DNA from: Acidobacteriota bacterium
GTDB taxonomy: Bacteria; Acidobacteriota; Terriglobia; Terriglobales; Acidobacteriaceae
Direction: 5' to 3'
DNA: 49,501 nt
Assembly: GCA_021813745.1 (NCBI GenBank)
Contig: JAKAJO010000021.1
Coordinates: 1 to 49,501, forward strand
Within the stretch, counting starts at the first letter, position 1, and every line of letters begins with the position of its first letter. The translations under genes and the position numbers were made by a program. Shown here piece by piece: positions 8,155 through 16,136 of this stretch. The notes beneath the pieces were generated by a model. That model was not told the origin of the DNA. It saw nothing but the letters and a program-made list of their open reading frames with translations, and did not search any database.

Positions 8155-9258
8155 CTATGCGCCGATCGGCATGACAGGCATTCCGTTGACGAGGAATTGC
8201 GTGCTGGAGACGATGACGTGATCGCCCTCCTGAAGGCCTGCGAGGACGGCGTAGGAGTTCCCCACGGTGTCGCCCAGCGTGACAGGAACCTGCATGGCGA
8301 TGGTGTGGCCGTTGGCCTGCTTGGCGAGAAACACGAAGCTTTGACCGCCGAGCCGCGTGACCGCAAGGACCGGCACAACGGGCATTGGCGCGGTGCTCCA
8401 GATGACGGTAGCCTTGACCATCTGCGCATTGCGCATGATCTCCGAAGTGGAGTGTACGGGAGCCTTGACGAGGATGCCCTGCATATTGGGATCGACCTGC
8501 GGAGAGAGAAAGTCAATGGCCGTCTTCTCGAGCAGTTTCCCATTGGTGTCGTAGATTTCGACGCCGAGTCCGCGTTTGACCTGGCTGGAGCGGTCGGTCG
8601 GGATGTAGATGTAGGCTTCGAGATCGCCGGCCTCATCGACTGTGGTGAGGATGGTGGAGGACGAAACATAATCGCCGACGTGGACCGGGATATCGCCGAC
8701 GACACCGTTGTAGGGCGAACGAATGGTGTAATAGGCGAGCTGCTCTTCCTGCGTTTTGCGAAGTCCGACGGCGGATTCGTAGTCGGCCTTGGAGTTGCTG
8801 TAGGCCTGTTCAGCCTGATCGAGCACGTCGCGGCTGGTGACGCCGGCGGCGAAGAGTTTACGCTGGCGGTCAAGCTCGATGGTGTTGTAATCGAAGAGCG
8901 CCTTCTTCTGCTGCTCGGTCGCGCGCTGGGCCTGGACCGTGGCCATCTGGGGCTGCGAGTCGATGGTCATGAGCGGCTGACCGACGGTGACGTGGTCGCC
9001 GGAGCGCACGAGAATCTGGGTCAGTTTGCCGCTTACCTGCGGCTGGAGGGTGGCCGAGCGACGCGACTTGATTGTGGCCACGTATTGACTGCTCTGCGCA
9101 ACCGGGGCCAGAGTGATTGTAGCCGTTTTGACGGGCATGCCTTGCATGCGCGGACCGGCAGCCTGTGCCACCTTGTTCTGCTGGCAGCCGCTTGCCATGA
9201 GGATGAGTACCACTGCGATGGCAGGCACGGAGATTCGCTTCAAAATCGAGTAATTCAC
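8155..9258 (-). CDS. RND efflux periplasmic adaptor (membrane fusion protein), probable lipoprotein
   Basis: Adaptor linking the RND permease to an outer-membrane channel; 367 residues. The N-terminus is a signal peptide ending in a lipobox-like MASGC. Then come a beta-barrel/lipoyl strand (ATLQPQVSGKLTQILVRSGDHVTVGQPL), an alpha-hairpin (about 100-170), the second lipoyl half (IRSPYNGVVGDIPVHVGDYV) and membrane-proximal domains. GTG at 9258 is preceded by AAGGGG and gives a signal peptide directly; the longer frame back to 9384 adds a 42-residue charged leader and was rejected. First gene of the adaptor-permease pair. Confidence 0.92.
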   Translation of the reverse strand: MNYSILKRISVPAIAVVLILMASGCQQNKVAQAAGPRMQGMPVKTATITLAPVAQSSQYVATIKSRRSATLQPQVSGKLTQILVRSGDHVTVGQPLMTIDSQPQMATVQAQRATEQQKKALFDYNTIELDRQRKLFAAGVTSRDVLDQAEQAYSNSKADYESAVGLRKTQEEQLAYYTIRSPYNGVVGDIPVHVGDYVSSSTILTTVDEAGDLEAYIYIPTDRSSQVKRGLGVEIYDTNGKLLEKTAIDFLSPQVDPNMQGILVKAPVHSTSEIMRNAQMVKATVIWSTAPMPVVPVLAVTRLGGQSFVFLAKQANGHTIAMQVPVTLGDTVGNSYAVLAGLQEGDHVIVSSTQFLVNGMPVMPIGA

Positions 9259-9700
9259 TAGCCCCTTCTTCCCTTGGAACAGCAGCGGTGCGTGAACAGC
9301 CCGCCATGATCGCTGAACCGCGATGGCGGAACAGGCGGTGATGCGCGACCCATCCGCAGTGCGATCCCGTTTTACGGGGAGCACGGAAGCGGTCGCGGAT
9401 TCATCAAGCTGATACGCATGCTTCTATTGGACGAGTTCCCTTTCGCAATTGTCGCAAAATATTGGTGGGTTAGCTCAAGGCAACAAAGCGATTTAGCGCA
9501 TTTGTTTACCGAGCGAGGCGTGCGGGTTAACCGTCGCAGTACACGCAGCTGTTCCTGTGTTTCGAATGAACTGGACAGGGCCTACAGCGATGCGGGGAAT
9601 GGAGGCAGTTCGAGGCCGTGTGGCCGCAGGGAGGGGACAAGAAGTGTGACACGACCACGGAAGCTCGTTGAGGATGGCCGCCGAGCTCGCCAATCCAACT
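9259..9700. other. Non-coding region upstream of the RND pair
   Basis: About 440 bp between the adaptor gene and the tRNA promoter. Short frames here on both strands show no recognisable protein. It must hold the promoter of the efflux genes, reading left. A direct repeat of TCGCAA (around 9443-9456) is the only feature noticed; no convincing -35/-10 pair was picked. Confidence 0.5.
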
Positions 9701-9729
9701 TTGACAGCCTCTTGGCGAGTTGATAGCCT
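9701..9729 (+). promoter_or_regulatory. Promoter of tRNA-Glu
   Basis: TTGACA (9701-9706), 17-base spacer, TAGCCT (9724-9729). The -35 is perfect and the -10 is weak, but the position about 50 bp ahead of a tRNA gene fits a stable-RNA promoter. Confidence 0.6.
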
Positions 9730-9779
9730 AAAGTTGGGCGCGTCCGGCTGCCGTCCGGTTCCCCTGCCACCAAATGTGC

Positions 9780-9857
9780 GTCCCCGTCGTCTAGCCCGGC
9801 CTAGGACACCGCCCTTTCACGGCGATAACACGGGTTCAAATCCCGTCGGGGACGCCA
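9780..9857 (+). tRNA. tRNA-Glu (anticodon UUC), CCA encoded
   Basis: Full cloverleaf: acceptor GTCCCCG/CGGGGAC, discriminator G, encoded CCA, D arm GTCT...AGGAC, anticodon loop CTTTCAC with TTC, T arm ACGGG-TTCAAAT-CCCGT. It closely resembles bacterial tRNA-Glu. The outermost anticodon-stem pair (27-43) reads C-A, a mismatch. Single gene with no tRNA neighbours. Confidence 0.97.
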
Positions 9858-10497
9858 ATAGAATCAATCTCTTACTTGACCTTCTGACTCTCCCGCTTGT
9901 CGCGCGTGCCGCGGCTGGGACAATTCCGGCTGCAATCTGACTCGTCATTCAGGGCATTTGGTGCAACCTGGCCATTCGCGATGCTGTGTGATTCCCCAAG
10001 GACTCGCCAGACGCGGACGACAGCGATGTCGGCAAAGCGCTCGCCGGAGCCGACGAAGACGGAACGGTTCAGCGGCTGATATTTGCCTGACGACGCAAAG
10101 CAGCGCGGCGTGGTGCGGAAGTACTATGCAATCGGCGCGACTGGCTCCCCTGATTCCAACTGCTTCAGAACTTCGGAGGGCGCACACCGAAGGCCCAGGT
10201 TCTGCACCTCAATGCGCACTCTATCGTCGATCTCGATTCCATAGCGGGCAGCGACCCACGTGCAGCCATCGGGCGAAACGAGTTGCTAATCGGCTCCGCC
10301 CGGTCACACGCGACCTGTCAGTCCGACCCAGGAAGAGGTTGCACCAAGGATGGGTACGGATCGGCGCAGCCCTTCTGGTGTTGAGGCAATGCAAGACGTT
10401 GGTCCGATGCTGACTCGCAGTTCGAATCAATACTCAAGGTGGGGAGAAGCCGGATTGTCGGTCATCGTCAGATCCTCGGGGTTGCATTACCCCTTCA
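9858..10497. other. 640-bp region without a clear gene; possible decayed coding remnants
   Basis: No frame here has a convincing start plus family resemblance. On the minus strand a 53-codon stretch between stops (10124-10285) has protein-like composition (for example RVRIEVQNLGLRCAPSEV) and lacks any start codon. A second stretch (around 9966-10078) reads RSVFVGSGERFADIAVVRVW in another frame. They could be parts of one broken gene, but no family was recognised. Confidence 0.35.
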
Positions 10498-11607
10498 TCA
10501 GCCCCAAACCTCGCGGGCCGTCTCGGTAACCAGCTGGAGCTTGGCCCATTGCTGATCTTCCGTGAGCAGATTGCCCTCCATGGTGGAAGCGAACCCACAT
10601 TGGGGGCTGATTGCCAGTTGTTCGAGCGGAAGAACTTTTGCGGCCTGGTTGATGCGGCGGATCAGATCCTTTTTCTTTTCAAGTTCGGGGCGCTTGGAGC
10701 TGACGAGGCCGAGAACGACGGTCTTATTCCCTGGCACGAAACGCAGCGGCTCAAAGGTCCCGGAGCGCTCATCATCGTACTCCAAGAGGAAGCGATCGAC
10801 CGCGAGTTCGTGAAAGAGGCGTTCGGCGATCGCATCATATCCTCCCTCTGCATACCAATGACTGCGATTATTGCCGCGGCAGAGGTGCATGGCGCGAGTG
10901 ACACCGGGCAGCCCGGCGGCAGCGAGGCACGCATTGTCTGCCTTGAGCGAAGCTGTGAGCATCTGAGCCGGGTCGACCCGAAGCTCACTCTGCATCCAGG
11001 AGGTCCACTTGGGATCGAGATAGTAGCTGTAACGGGGAGCGTCGATCTGCAGATACGAGATGCCGCTGGCAGCGAGGGTGCGAATGTCGGATACCATGAT
11101 CTCCGTGATGGCTTCGAGTAATGCGTAAGGATCCTTGTAAACGGTATCGGTAATGCCGTATTTGAAGGAGATGGCTGGAAACTGGGTTGCGCTGGGCAGG
11201 GTGATCTTGATCGGGCCGGGCGCATGCGCGCGCAGAAAAGGAAGCTCGCGCCCTGTGAGCGGCTGCCGCTGCGTGAGCTTGCCAGTCACAATGCCATTAA
11301 TGCTGCTGACGCTTGGTGTGACCTGGTGTGTCTTTTCACCATCGTCGTGCCAGGCGCGGGCAACGGTGCCGCCAAAGTCGAATCCATCGACCGCATCGGT
11401 GAAATCGCTCATGAAGTTGGAGCGGCGCAGTTCGCCATCGGTAAAGACCTCGAAGCCGATCTCCGTTTGCCGCTGAAGAATGCGGAGGATGTGGCGATCC
11501 TCCAAGGCCTGAAGCTCTGCCTTGGGCATCTGGCTGCGGCGGGCTTCGAGCAGTTCAGCAGGCCGAAGAAAGCTGCCGACATGGTCTGCGCGTTGGATGG
11601 CATGCAT
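10498..11607 (-). CDS. MetE-like cobalamin-independent methyltransferase, C-terminal-domain-only form
   Basis: A 369-residue member of the UROD/MetE fold that matches only the catalytic C-terminal half of cobalamin-independent methionine synthase. Zinc ligands expected for the family are in place: H241 and C243 (HLCRGN), E277 (FLLEYDDE) and C337 (SPQCGF). The N-terminal pteroyl-binding half of true MetE is missing, so methyl donor and acceptor are uncertain. ATG at 11607 is preceded by AAGGAG. It lies 47 bp after the IclR gene on the same strand and faces away from the protocatechuate operon. Inference: it may handle methyl groups from methoxylated aromatics such as ferulate or vanillate; ordinary methionine metabolism is the alternative. 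Confidence 0.82.
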   Translation of the reverse strand: MHAIQRADHVGSFLRPAELLEARRSQMPKAELQALEDRHILRILQRQTEIGFEVFTDGELRRSNFMSDFTDAVDGFDFGGTVARAWHDDGEKTHQVTPSVSSINGIVTGKLTQRQPLTGRELPFLRAHAPGPIKITLPSATQFPAISFKYGITDTVYKDPYALLEAITEIMVSDIRTLAASGISYLQIDAPRYSYYLDPKWTSWMQSELRVDPAQMLTASLKADNACLAAAGLPGVTRAMHLCRGNNRSHWYAEGGYDAIAERLFHELAVDRFLLEYDDERSGTFEPLRFVPGNKTVVLGLVSSKRPELEKKKDLIRRINQAAKVLPLEQLAISPQCGFASTMEGNLLTEDQQWAKLQLVTETAREVWG

Positions 11608-11654
11608 ATTGGACTCCTTTTAAGGGGCGGATCGTGTGATTGTCCGTGCGCAGA

Positions 11655-12476
11655 TCAAATCAAGATACTGCGCAGTGTACGAGCACCTTCCTGCAGGGCG
11701 GGAAGACAGCGGTGGATGAGAGTGGCGTAGTCGATGCGAGACACGTGTGTGCCCACATTGATGGCGGCGACGACGTGGTTGCTGCGCGTGATGACGGGGA
11801 CTGCGATCGAACGCAGGCCGGCCTCTAATTCTTCATCGACGATGGCAAAGCCCTCTTTGCGCACGGAGAGGATAGCCTTCTTTAATGCCGAGACACGGGT
11901 GATGGTTTTAGGCGTGAACGCCTTGGGCTTGACCTCGCGCAGGTAGGCTTGCAGTTGCGCGTCAGGCAAAGCAGCGAGCAGGACGCGGCCCATCGAAGTG
12001 CAATAGGCGGGAAGACGGCTCCCTACGGAGAGTCCGGCGGCAAGGATACGGCTTGCCGCGGAGCGGGCAACGTAAATGATCTGGTCATTGTCGAGCATGC
12101 TCATCGACGAGGATTCGTGTAATTGCTCTGTGATGCGCTCCAGAACGGGTTGCGCAGCCTCCACGATGGTGGAGGACGAGAGATAGGAAAAGCCAAGGCG
12201 CAGAATCTGCGCTTTAAGCCGATAGACCTGGCGCGAGCGCTCCACATAGCCAAGCAGTTCAAGGGTGAGCAGAATGCGGCGGATGGATGCCCGCGATAGG
12301 CCGGTGGACTGAGAGATTTCAATCATGGTGCGGCCATCCGGATGCCCTTCAAAGCTCTCGATAACTCGCAGGCCCCGGGCGAGGGAGAGCACGAAGTCGG
12401 GGTTGCCGACCTGTGCGGAGAGGAAGCTGCCTTGTTGAACTGGGGGAGCAGCGGGTGCGGATTGCGCGGCAGACAT
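11655..12476 (-). CDS. IclR-family regulator, PcaR/PcaU/PobR type
   Basis: A 273-residue DNA-binding regulator. A winged helix-turn-helix at about residues 30-95 (MIEISQSTGLSRASIRRILLTLELLGYV) is followed by the IclR effector domain to the end (VGSRLPAYCTSMGRVLLA, GFAIVDEELEAGLRSIAVPV). The domain signatures are those of the group controlling protocatechuate and 4-hydroxybenzoate catabolism, and the gene is divergent from exactly those genes. ATG at 12476 has GGAAAGA upstream; an in-frame ATG 15 codons earlier would lie within the presumed operator. It probably activates the catabolic operon with a pathway intermediate as effector and controls itself; both are inferred. Confidence 0.93.
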   Translation of the reverse strand: MSAAQSAPAAPPVQQGSFLSAQVGNPDFVLSLARGLRVIESFEGHPDGRTMIEISQSTGLSRASIRRILLTLELLGYVERSRQVYRLKAQILRLGFSYLSSSTIVEAAQPVLERITEQLHESSSMSMLDNDQIIYVARSAASRILAAGLSVGSRLPAYCTSMGRVLLAALPDAQLQAYLREVKPKAFTPKTITRVSALKKAILSVRKEGFAIVDEELEAGLRSIAVPVITRSNHVVAAINVGTHVSRIDYATLIHRCLPALQEGARTLRSILI

Positions 12477-12513
12477 GGCGAGTCTTTCCTTCGGTGGCCG
12501 ATTATCGCACATC

Positions 12514-12543
12514 TTGTACAAATATGTACATCTAGTCCATAAT
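12514..12543 (+). promoter_or_regulatory. Promoter and tandem operator of the aromatic operon
   Basis: TTGTAC (12514-12519), 18-base spacer, CATAAT (12538-12543). Overlapping the -35 are two copies of TGTACA, at 12515-12520 and 12525-12530, exactly 10 bp apart. As TGTACA is self-complementary, the pair TGTACAAATATGTACA is both a direct and an inverted repeat. Tandem repeats one helical turn apart recall the PcaU/PobR sites of the same regulator family. Confidence 0.6.
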
Positions 12544-12568
12544 GCGACGGACAGTGGATGGAGGCCGG

Positions 12569-13435
12569 ATGGCTGAGTGGACGAGCCTGTCTGAGGCAGT
12601 TTCGGCGCTTGTACGGGACGGCGACACGATTGCGATGGAAGGCTTCACGCACCTGATACCATTTGCCGCGGGTCAGGAGATCATCCGGCAGAGGCGCAAG
12701 AGCTTGTCGCTCATTCGCATGACGCCCGATGTGATTTACGACCAGATGATTGGCGCGGGATGTGCGCGCAAACTGACCTTCTCATGGGGTGGGAATCCGG
12801 GGGTTGGATCTCTGCACCGGTTTCGGGATGCTGTCGAGAATGGCTGGCCTGGGCCGCTGGAACTTGAGGAGCGAAGCCATAGCGATCTTGCCAACGCGTA
12901 TGTGGCCGGGGCGGCGAATCTACCGTTTGCCGTGCTGCGCGGCTACACGGGATCGGACTTTATGCAGGTGAACGACCGGATCCGAAACATTACCTGCCCG
13001 TTTACGGGCGAAGTGCTGGCCGCGACTCCGGCGGTGCGGACGGATGTGACGGTGATTCACGCCCAGAAAGCAGACTGGAAAGGCAATGTCCAGTTGTGGG
13101 GTATTCTTGGCGTTCAAAAGGAAGCAGTGCTGGCCGCAAAGCGGGCGATTGTAACGGTGGAAGAGCGGGTCCGCACGCTGGATGCTCCCCCGAATGCGTG
13201 CATTCTCCCCAGTTGGGTGGTGACGGCGGTGTGCGAGGTACCGCGCGGCGCGACTCCATCGTACGCCCACGGATACTATGACCGGGATAATGCGTTCTAT
13301 CGGACGTGGGATCGCATCGCGCGCGTGCGGGATCGATTTCAAGACTGGATTGAACGGCACATTCTTCAGACGCGGGACTTCGACGAGTATCTGCGCGTGC
13401 AGCGCGATCCGCAGATCCAGGCGGTGTATTCATGA
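12569..13435 (+). CDS. pcaI: 3-oxoadipate CoA-transferase subunit A, CatI/glutaconate-transferase type
   Basis: Alpha subunit of the enzyme that moves CoA from succinyl-CoA to 3-oxoadipate. The 288-residue length and motifs (DGDTIAMEGFTHLIPFAAGQEIIRQ, GGNPGVGSLHRFRDAVENGWPGPLELEE, FTGEVLAATPA) match the glutaconate-transferase-like CatI type, not the ~230-residue SCOT-like PcaI. Start taken at ATG 12569, preceded by GGAGG; an ATG at 12542 lies within the predicted -10 and is unlikely. First gene of the operon; its stop overlaps the next start (ATGA). Confidence 0.9.
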   Translation: MAEWTSLSEAVSALVRDGDTIAMEGFTHLIPFAAGQEIIRQRRKSLSLIRMTPDVIYDQMIGAGCARKLTFSWGGNPGVGSLHRFRDAVENGWPGPLELEERSHSDLANAYVAGAANLPFAVLRGYTGSDFMQVNDRIRNITCPFTGEVLAATPAVRTDVTVIHAQKADWKGNVQLWGILGVQKEAVLAAKRAIVTVEERVRTLDAPPNACILPSWVVTAVCEVPRGATPSYAHGYYDRDNAFYRTWDRIARVRDRFQDWIERHILQTRDFDEYLRVQRDPQIQAVYS

Positions 13436-14217
13436 GCGGGCACTATACCGCCGACGAGATGATGACAGTTGCGGCGGCGCGATTGTTGCGCAATGGTGCG
13501 GTTTGCTTTGTTGGCATTGGATTACCGTCGACTGCGGCCAACCTGGCGCGACTGATCCATGCACCGGAAGCGGTTCTGGTGTATGAGTCCGGGCCAATCG
13601 GCGCGAAGCCGCCCGTGCTGCCTCTCTCGATTGGTGATGGCAACCTCGCGGAGACTGCAGATACGGTGGTTTCGACGCCGGAGATTTTTCGCTACTGGTT
13701 ACAGGGCGGACGTATCGATGTGGGATTTCTTGGCGCTGCGCAACTGGATCGGTTCGCCAACATCAACACGACGGTAGTGGGTCCGTATCAGAAGCCAACA
13801 GTGCGTCTTCCGGGCGCCGGCGGCGCACCGGAGATCAGTTCTTCGGCGAAGGAAGTCTTGATTATTGTGAAGCAATCGAAGCGCACGTTTGTGGAGAGGC
13901 TGGACTTTATCACCTCGGTTGGCTTTTTGAACGGTGGCGATGCGCGGGAAAGAGCGAGGCTTCCAGGGAAGGGACCGGTGGCGGTGATTACGGATCTTTG
14001 CGTGCTGCGGCCGAACGACGTTACCCGGGAATTGGAGGTGAGGACGATACACCCGGGCGTTGATCGAAGAAACATTGAGGAGAGTACCTCCTGGGCGATT
14101 CGATTTGCCGAGGACTGTGGAGAGACAGAGCCTCCTGCCACCGAGGAGTTGAGGGTTCTGCGCGACTTGAAGATGCGCACGGCTGTGGCGCATGGGGATC
14201 CGGGAGAGGCAGCATGA
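13432..14217 (+). CDS. pcaJ: 3-oxoadipate CoA-transferase subunit B, CatJ type
   Basis: Beta subunit, 261 residues, of the same heteromeric transferase. The candidate catalytic glutamate, which would form the glutamyl-CoA thioester, is in YESGPIGAKP (about residue 52). IGDGNLAETADTVVSTPEIFRYWLQGGRIDVGFLGAAQLD (read in pieces) is typical of the CatJ/GctB family. Start and stop overlap with both neighbours by four bases, implying coupled translation with pcaI and pcaF. Confidence 0.91.
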   Translation: MSGHYTADEMMTVAAARLLRNGAVCFVGIGLPSTAANLARLIHAPEAVLVYESGPIGAKPPVLPLSIGDGNLAETADTVVSTPEIFRYWLQGGRIDVGFLGAAQLDRFANINTTVVGPYQKPTVRLPGAGGAPEISSSAKEVLIIVKQSKRTFVERLDFITSVGFLNGGDARERARLPGKGPVAVITDLCVLRPNDVTRELEVRTIHPGVDRRNIEESTSWAIRFAEDCGETEPPATEELRVLRDLKMRTAVAHGDPGEAA

Positions 14218-15413
14218 GGGATGTTTTCATCTGCGATGCAGTGCGCACTCCCATCGGGAGATACGGCGGTGTGCTGTCGCAGGTTCGTGCCGATGATCTT
14301 GCCGCTGCTCCGATCCGTGAGCTGATGCGACGGCTTCCATCTGTTGACTGGGGTGCGGTGGACGACGTGATGCTGGGATGTGCCAACCAGGCCGGGGAGG
14401 ATAACCGGAACGTCGCTCGGATGGCGCTCCTGCTTGCCGGACTTCCTGAGAGCGTGCCGGGCGTCACGTTGAATCGACTCTGCGGATCGGGGTTGGATGC
14501 AGTGGGATCGGCGGCGAGAGCGATTGCCAGCGGTGAGGTGGATTTTGTCATTGCGGGTGGGATGGAGTCGATGTCGCGCGCGCCGTTTGTCATAGGAAAG
14601 GCGGAGGCTGCATTTCAACGGACTGCGGAGTTGCATGATACGACGATTGGATGGCGATTTGTGAATCCGAAGATGCAAATGCTGTACGGAACGGACTCAA
14701 TGCCGGAGACCGGCGAGCATGTTGCGCGGGAGTTCGAGGTGGAGCGAGCAGCTCAGGACGCCTTTGCCTGGAGGAGCCAGATGCGCGCCGCGAAGGCGGC
14801 GCAGACCGGCTTCTTTGCTGAGGAGGTGATGGCGATGGAAGTGCCTGGCAGGCAGGGAGCGACCACCATCGTTGCCGATGAGCATCCGCGGCCCGAGACC
14901 ACCTTGGAGAAACTGGCTGCGCTGAAGCCACTGTTCCCGGGTGGCACGGTGACGGCAGGAAACGCGTCAGGCGTGAACGATGGCGCAGCCGCCATGCTTG
15001 TTGCATCCGAGCAGGCGATCCGGCGCCATGGGTTGCGTCCGCGCGGGCGGATTCTCGGCATGGCAACCGCCGGTGTTCCACCTCGCGTCATGGGAATGGG
15101 CCCCGTCCTAGCGACACAAAAGCTGCTTGCACGAATTCGCAAAAGGATTACGGATTTCGATTGGATCCAACTCAATGAAGCCTTTGCGAGCCAGTCGCTT
15201 GCTTGTCTGCGACAGTTGGGTTTGGCAGAGGATTCTGAACACGTGAACACGACAGGAGGTGCAATCGCGCTTGGGCATCCGCTGGGAATGAGTGGAGCGC
15301 GCCTGGTGCAGACGGCAGTGCATCAGTTGGAAAAGTTTGGCGGTGAGCATGCGCTGGCGACAATGTGTATCGGCGTCGGACAAGGGATTGCGATTGCTCT
15401 GCAACGTGTGTGA
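14214..15413 (+). CDS. pcaF: 3-oxoadipyl-CoA thiolase
   Basis: Cleaves 3-oxoadipyl-CoA with CoA to succinyl-CoA and acetyl-CoA, the last step of the beta-ketoadipate pathway. The 399 residues contain the nucleophile Cys90 in TLNRLCGSGLDAV, the His of GGAIALGHPLGMSGAR (about residue 350) and the second Cys in ATMCIGVGQGIA near the C-terminus. The N-terminus MRDVFICDAVRTPIGRYGG is nearly diagnostic for PcaF-type thiolases. It overlaps pcaJ by four bases, and pcaH follows after 9 bases. Confidence 0.95.
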   Translation: MRDVFICDAVRTPIGRYGGVLSQVRADDLAAAPIRELMRRLPSVDWGAVDDVMLGCANQAGEDNRNVARMALLLAGLPESVPGVTLNRLCGSGLDAVGSAARAIASGEVDFVIAGGMESMSRAPFVIGKAEAAFQRTAELHDTTIGWRFVNPKMQMLYGTDSMPETGEHVAREFEVERAAQDAFAWRSQMRAAKAAQTGFFAEEVMAMEVPGRQGATTIVADEHPRPETTLEKLAALKPLFPGGTVTAGNASGVNDGAAAMLVASEQAIRRHGLRPRGRILGMATAGVPPRVMGMGPVLATQKLLARIRKRITDFDWIQLNEAFASQSLACLRQLGLAEDSEHVNTTGGAIALGHPLGMSGARLVQTAVHQLEKFGGEHALATMCIGVGQGIAIALQRV

Positions 15414-15422
15414 GGAGAGACG

Positions 15423-16136
15423 ATGAGCGAACAGGGAACGGTGCGGATCGCACCGCAGGGGACACAGCCGGAATTTCATTATCCTCCGTATGTATCCTCG
15501 ATTGCGCGCTCGCCGCGCATGCCGCTGGCACTCCTGGCGGAAACCATGACTGAGCGGACGGGACCTGTCTTTGGGCACCGCTTGATTCGACCCCAGGACC
15601 ATGATCTGACGGCGCAGCATGAAGGCGATCCACTGGGCGAGCGGATCTACGTGCATGGTCGAGTTCTGGATGAGGACGGTAGACCTGTTTGCGGTGCGCT
15701 TGTGGAGGTGTGGCAAGCCAATGCGGCGGGACGGTATCGCCACAAGGTGGACAATCATAATGCGCCCCTGGATCCCAACTTCTCCGGGGCAGGCCGCATT
15801 CTTACAGATGAGAAGGGCTATTACATTTTCAAGACGATCAAGCCGGGAGCCTATCCGTGGGGTAACCACTACAACGCATGGCGACCGGCGCATATTCACT
15901 TCTCAATTTTCGGCGCGGGCATTCTGTCAAGGTTGGTCACGCAGATGTATTTTCCGGGCGACCCCTTGCAGCCGCTCGATCCCATCTTCAACAGCATTCC
16001 AGATAAAGCTGCGCGCAACCGCCTGGTGTCGCGACTGGACATGGAGCGCAGTGAGCCTGGAACTGCATTGGCATTCAAGTGGGATATTGTGTTGCGGGGA
16101 CATGGAGACACACCCTTCGAGGAGTCCAGCCGATGA
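15423..16136 (+). CDS. pcaH: Protocatechuate 3,4-dioxygenase beta subunit
   Basis: Iron-bearing subunit of the intradiol ring-cleaving dioxygenase that opens protocatechuate to 3-carboxy-cis,cis-muconate. In 237 residues the four Fe(III) ligands are visible: Tyr105 (AGRYRHKVDNH), Tyr144 (KPGAYPWGN), His157 and His159 (RPAHIHFS), with the same 39- and 13-residue spacings as the Pseudomonas enzyme. The TPEFHYPPY-like N-terminus and APLDPNFSGAGR also fit. A GGAGAGACG site precedes the ATG. The stop overlaps the pcaG start (ATGA). Confidence 0.97.
   Translation: MSEQGTVRIAPQGTQPEFHYPPYVSSIARSPRMPLALLAETMTERTGPVFGHRLIRPQDHDLTAQHEGDPLGERIYVHGRVLDEDGRPVCGALVEVWQANAAGRYRHKVDNHNAPLDPNFSGAGRILTDEKGYYIFKTIKPGAYPWGNHYNAWRPAHIHFSIFGAGILSRLVTQMYFPGDPLQPLDPIFNSIPDKAARNRLVSRLDMERSEPGTALAFKWDIVLRGHGDTPFEESSR

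Noticed and set aside
8137..9261. 374-residue plus-strand open frame opposite the RND adaptor
   Set aside because: Fully antisense to a well-supported adaptor gene; acidic, Gly-rich shadow translation without family resemblance.
9418..9723. Short plus-strand frames upstream of tRNA-Glu
   Set aside because: They overlap the tRNA promoter and show no protein-like pattern.
9958..10413. 151-residue plus-strand open frame after tRNA-Glu
   Set aside because: Arg/Ser-rich translation with no ribosome site or domain; more likely a chance frame.
13788..14678. 296-residue minus-strand frame opposite pcaJ and pcaF
   Set aside because: Antisense to two overlapping, motif-complete genes.
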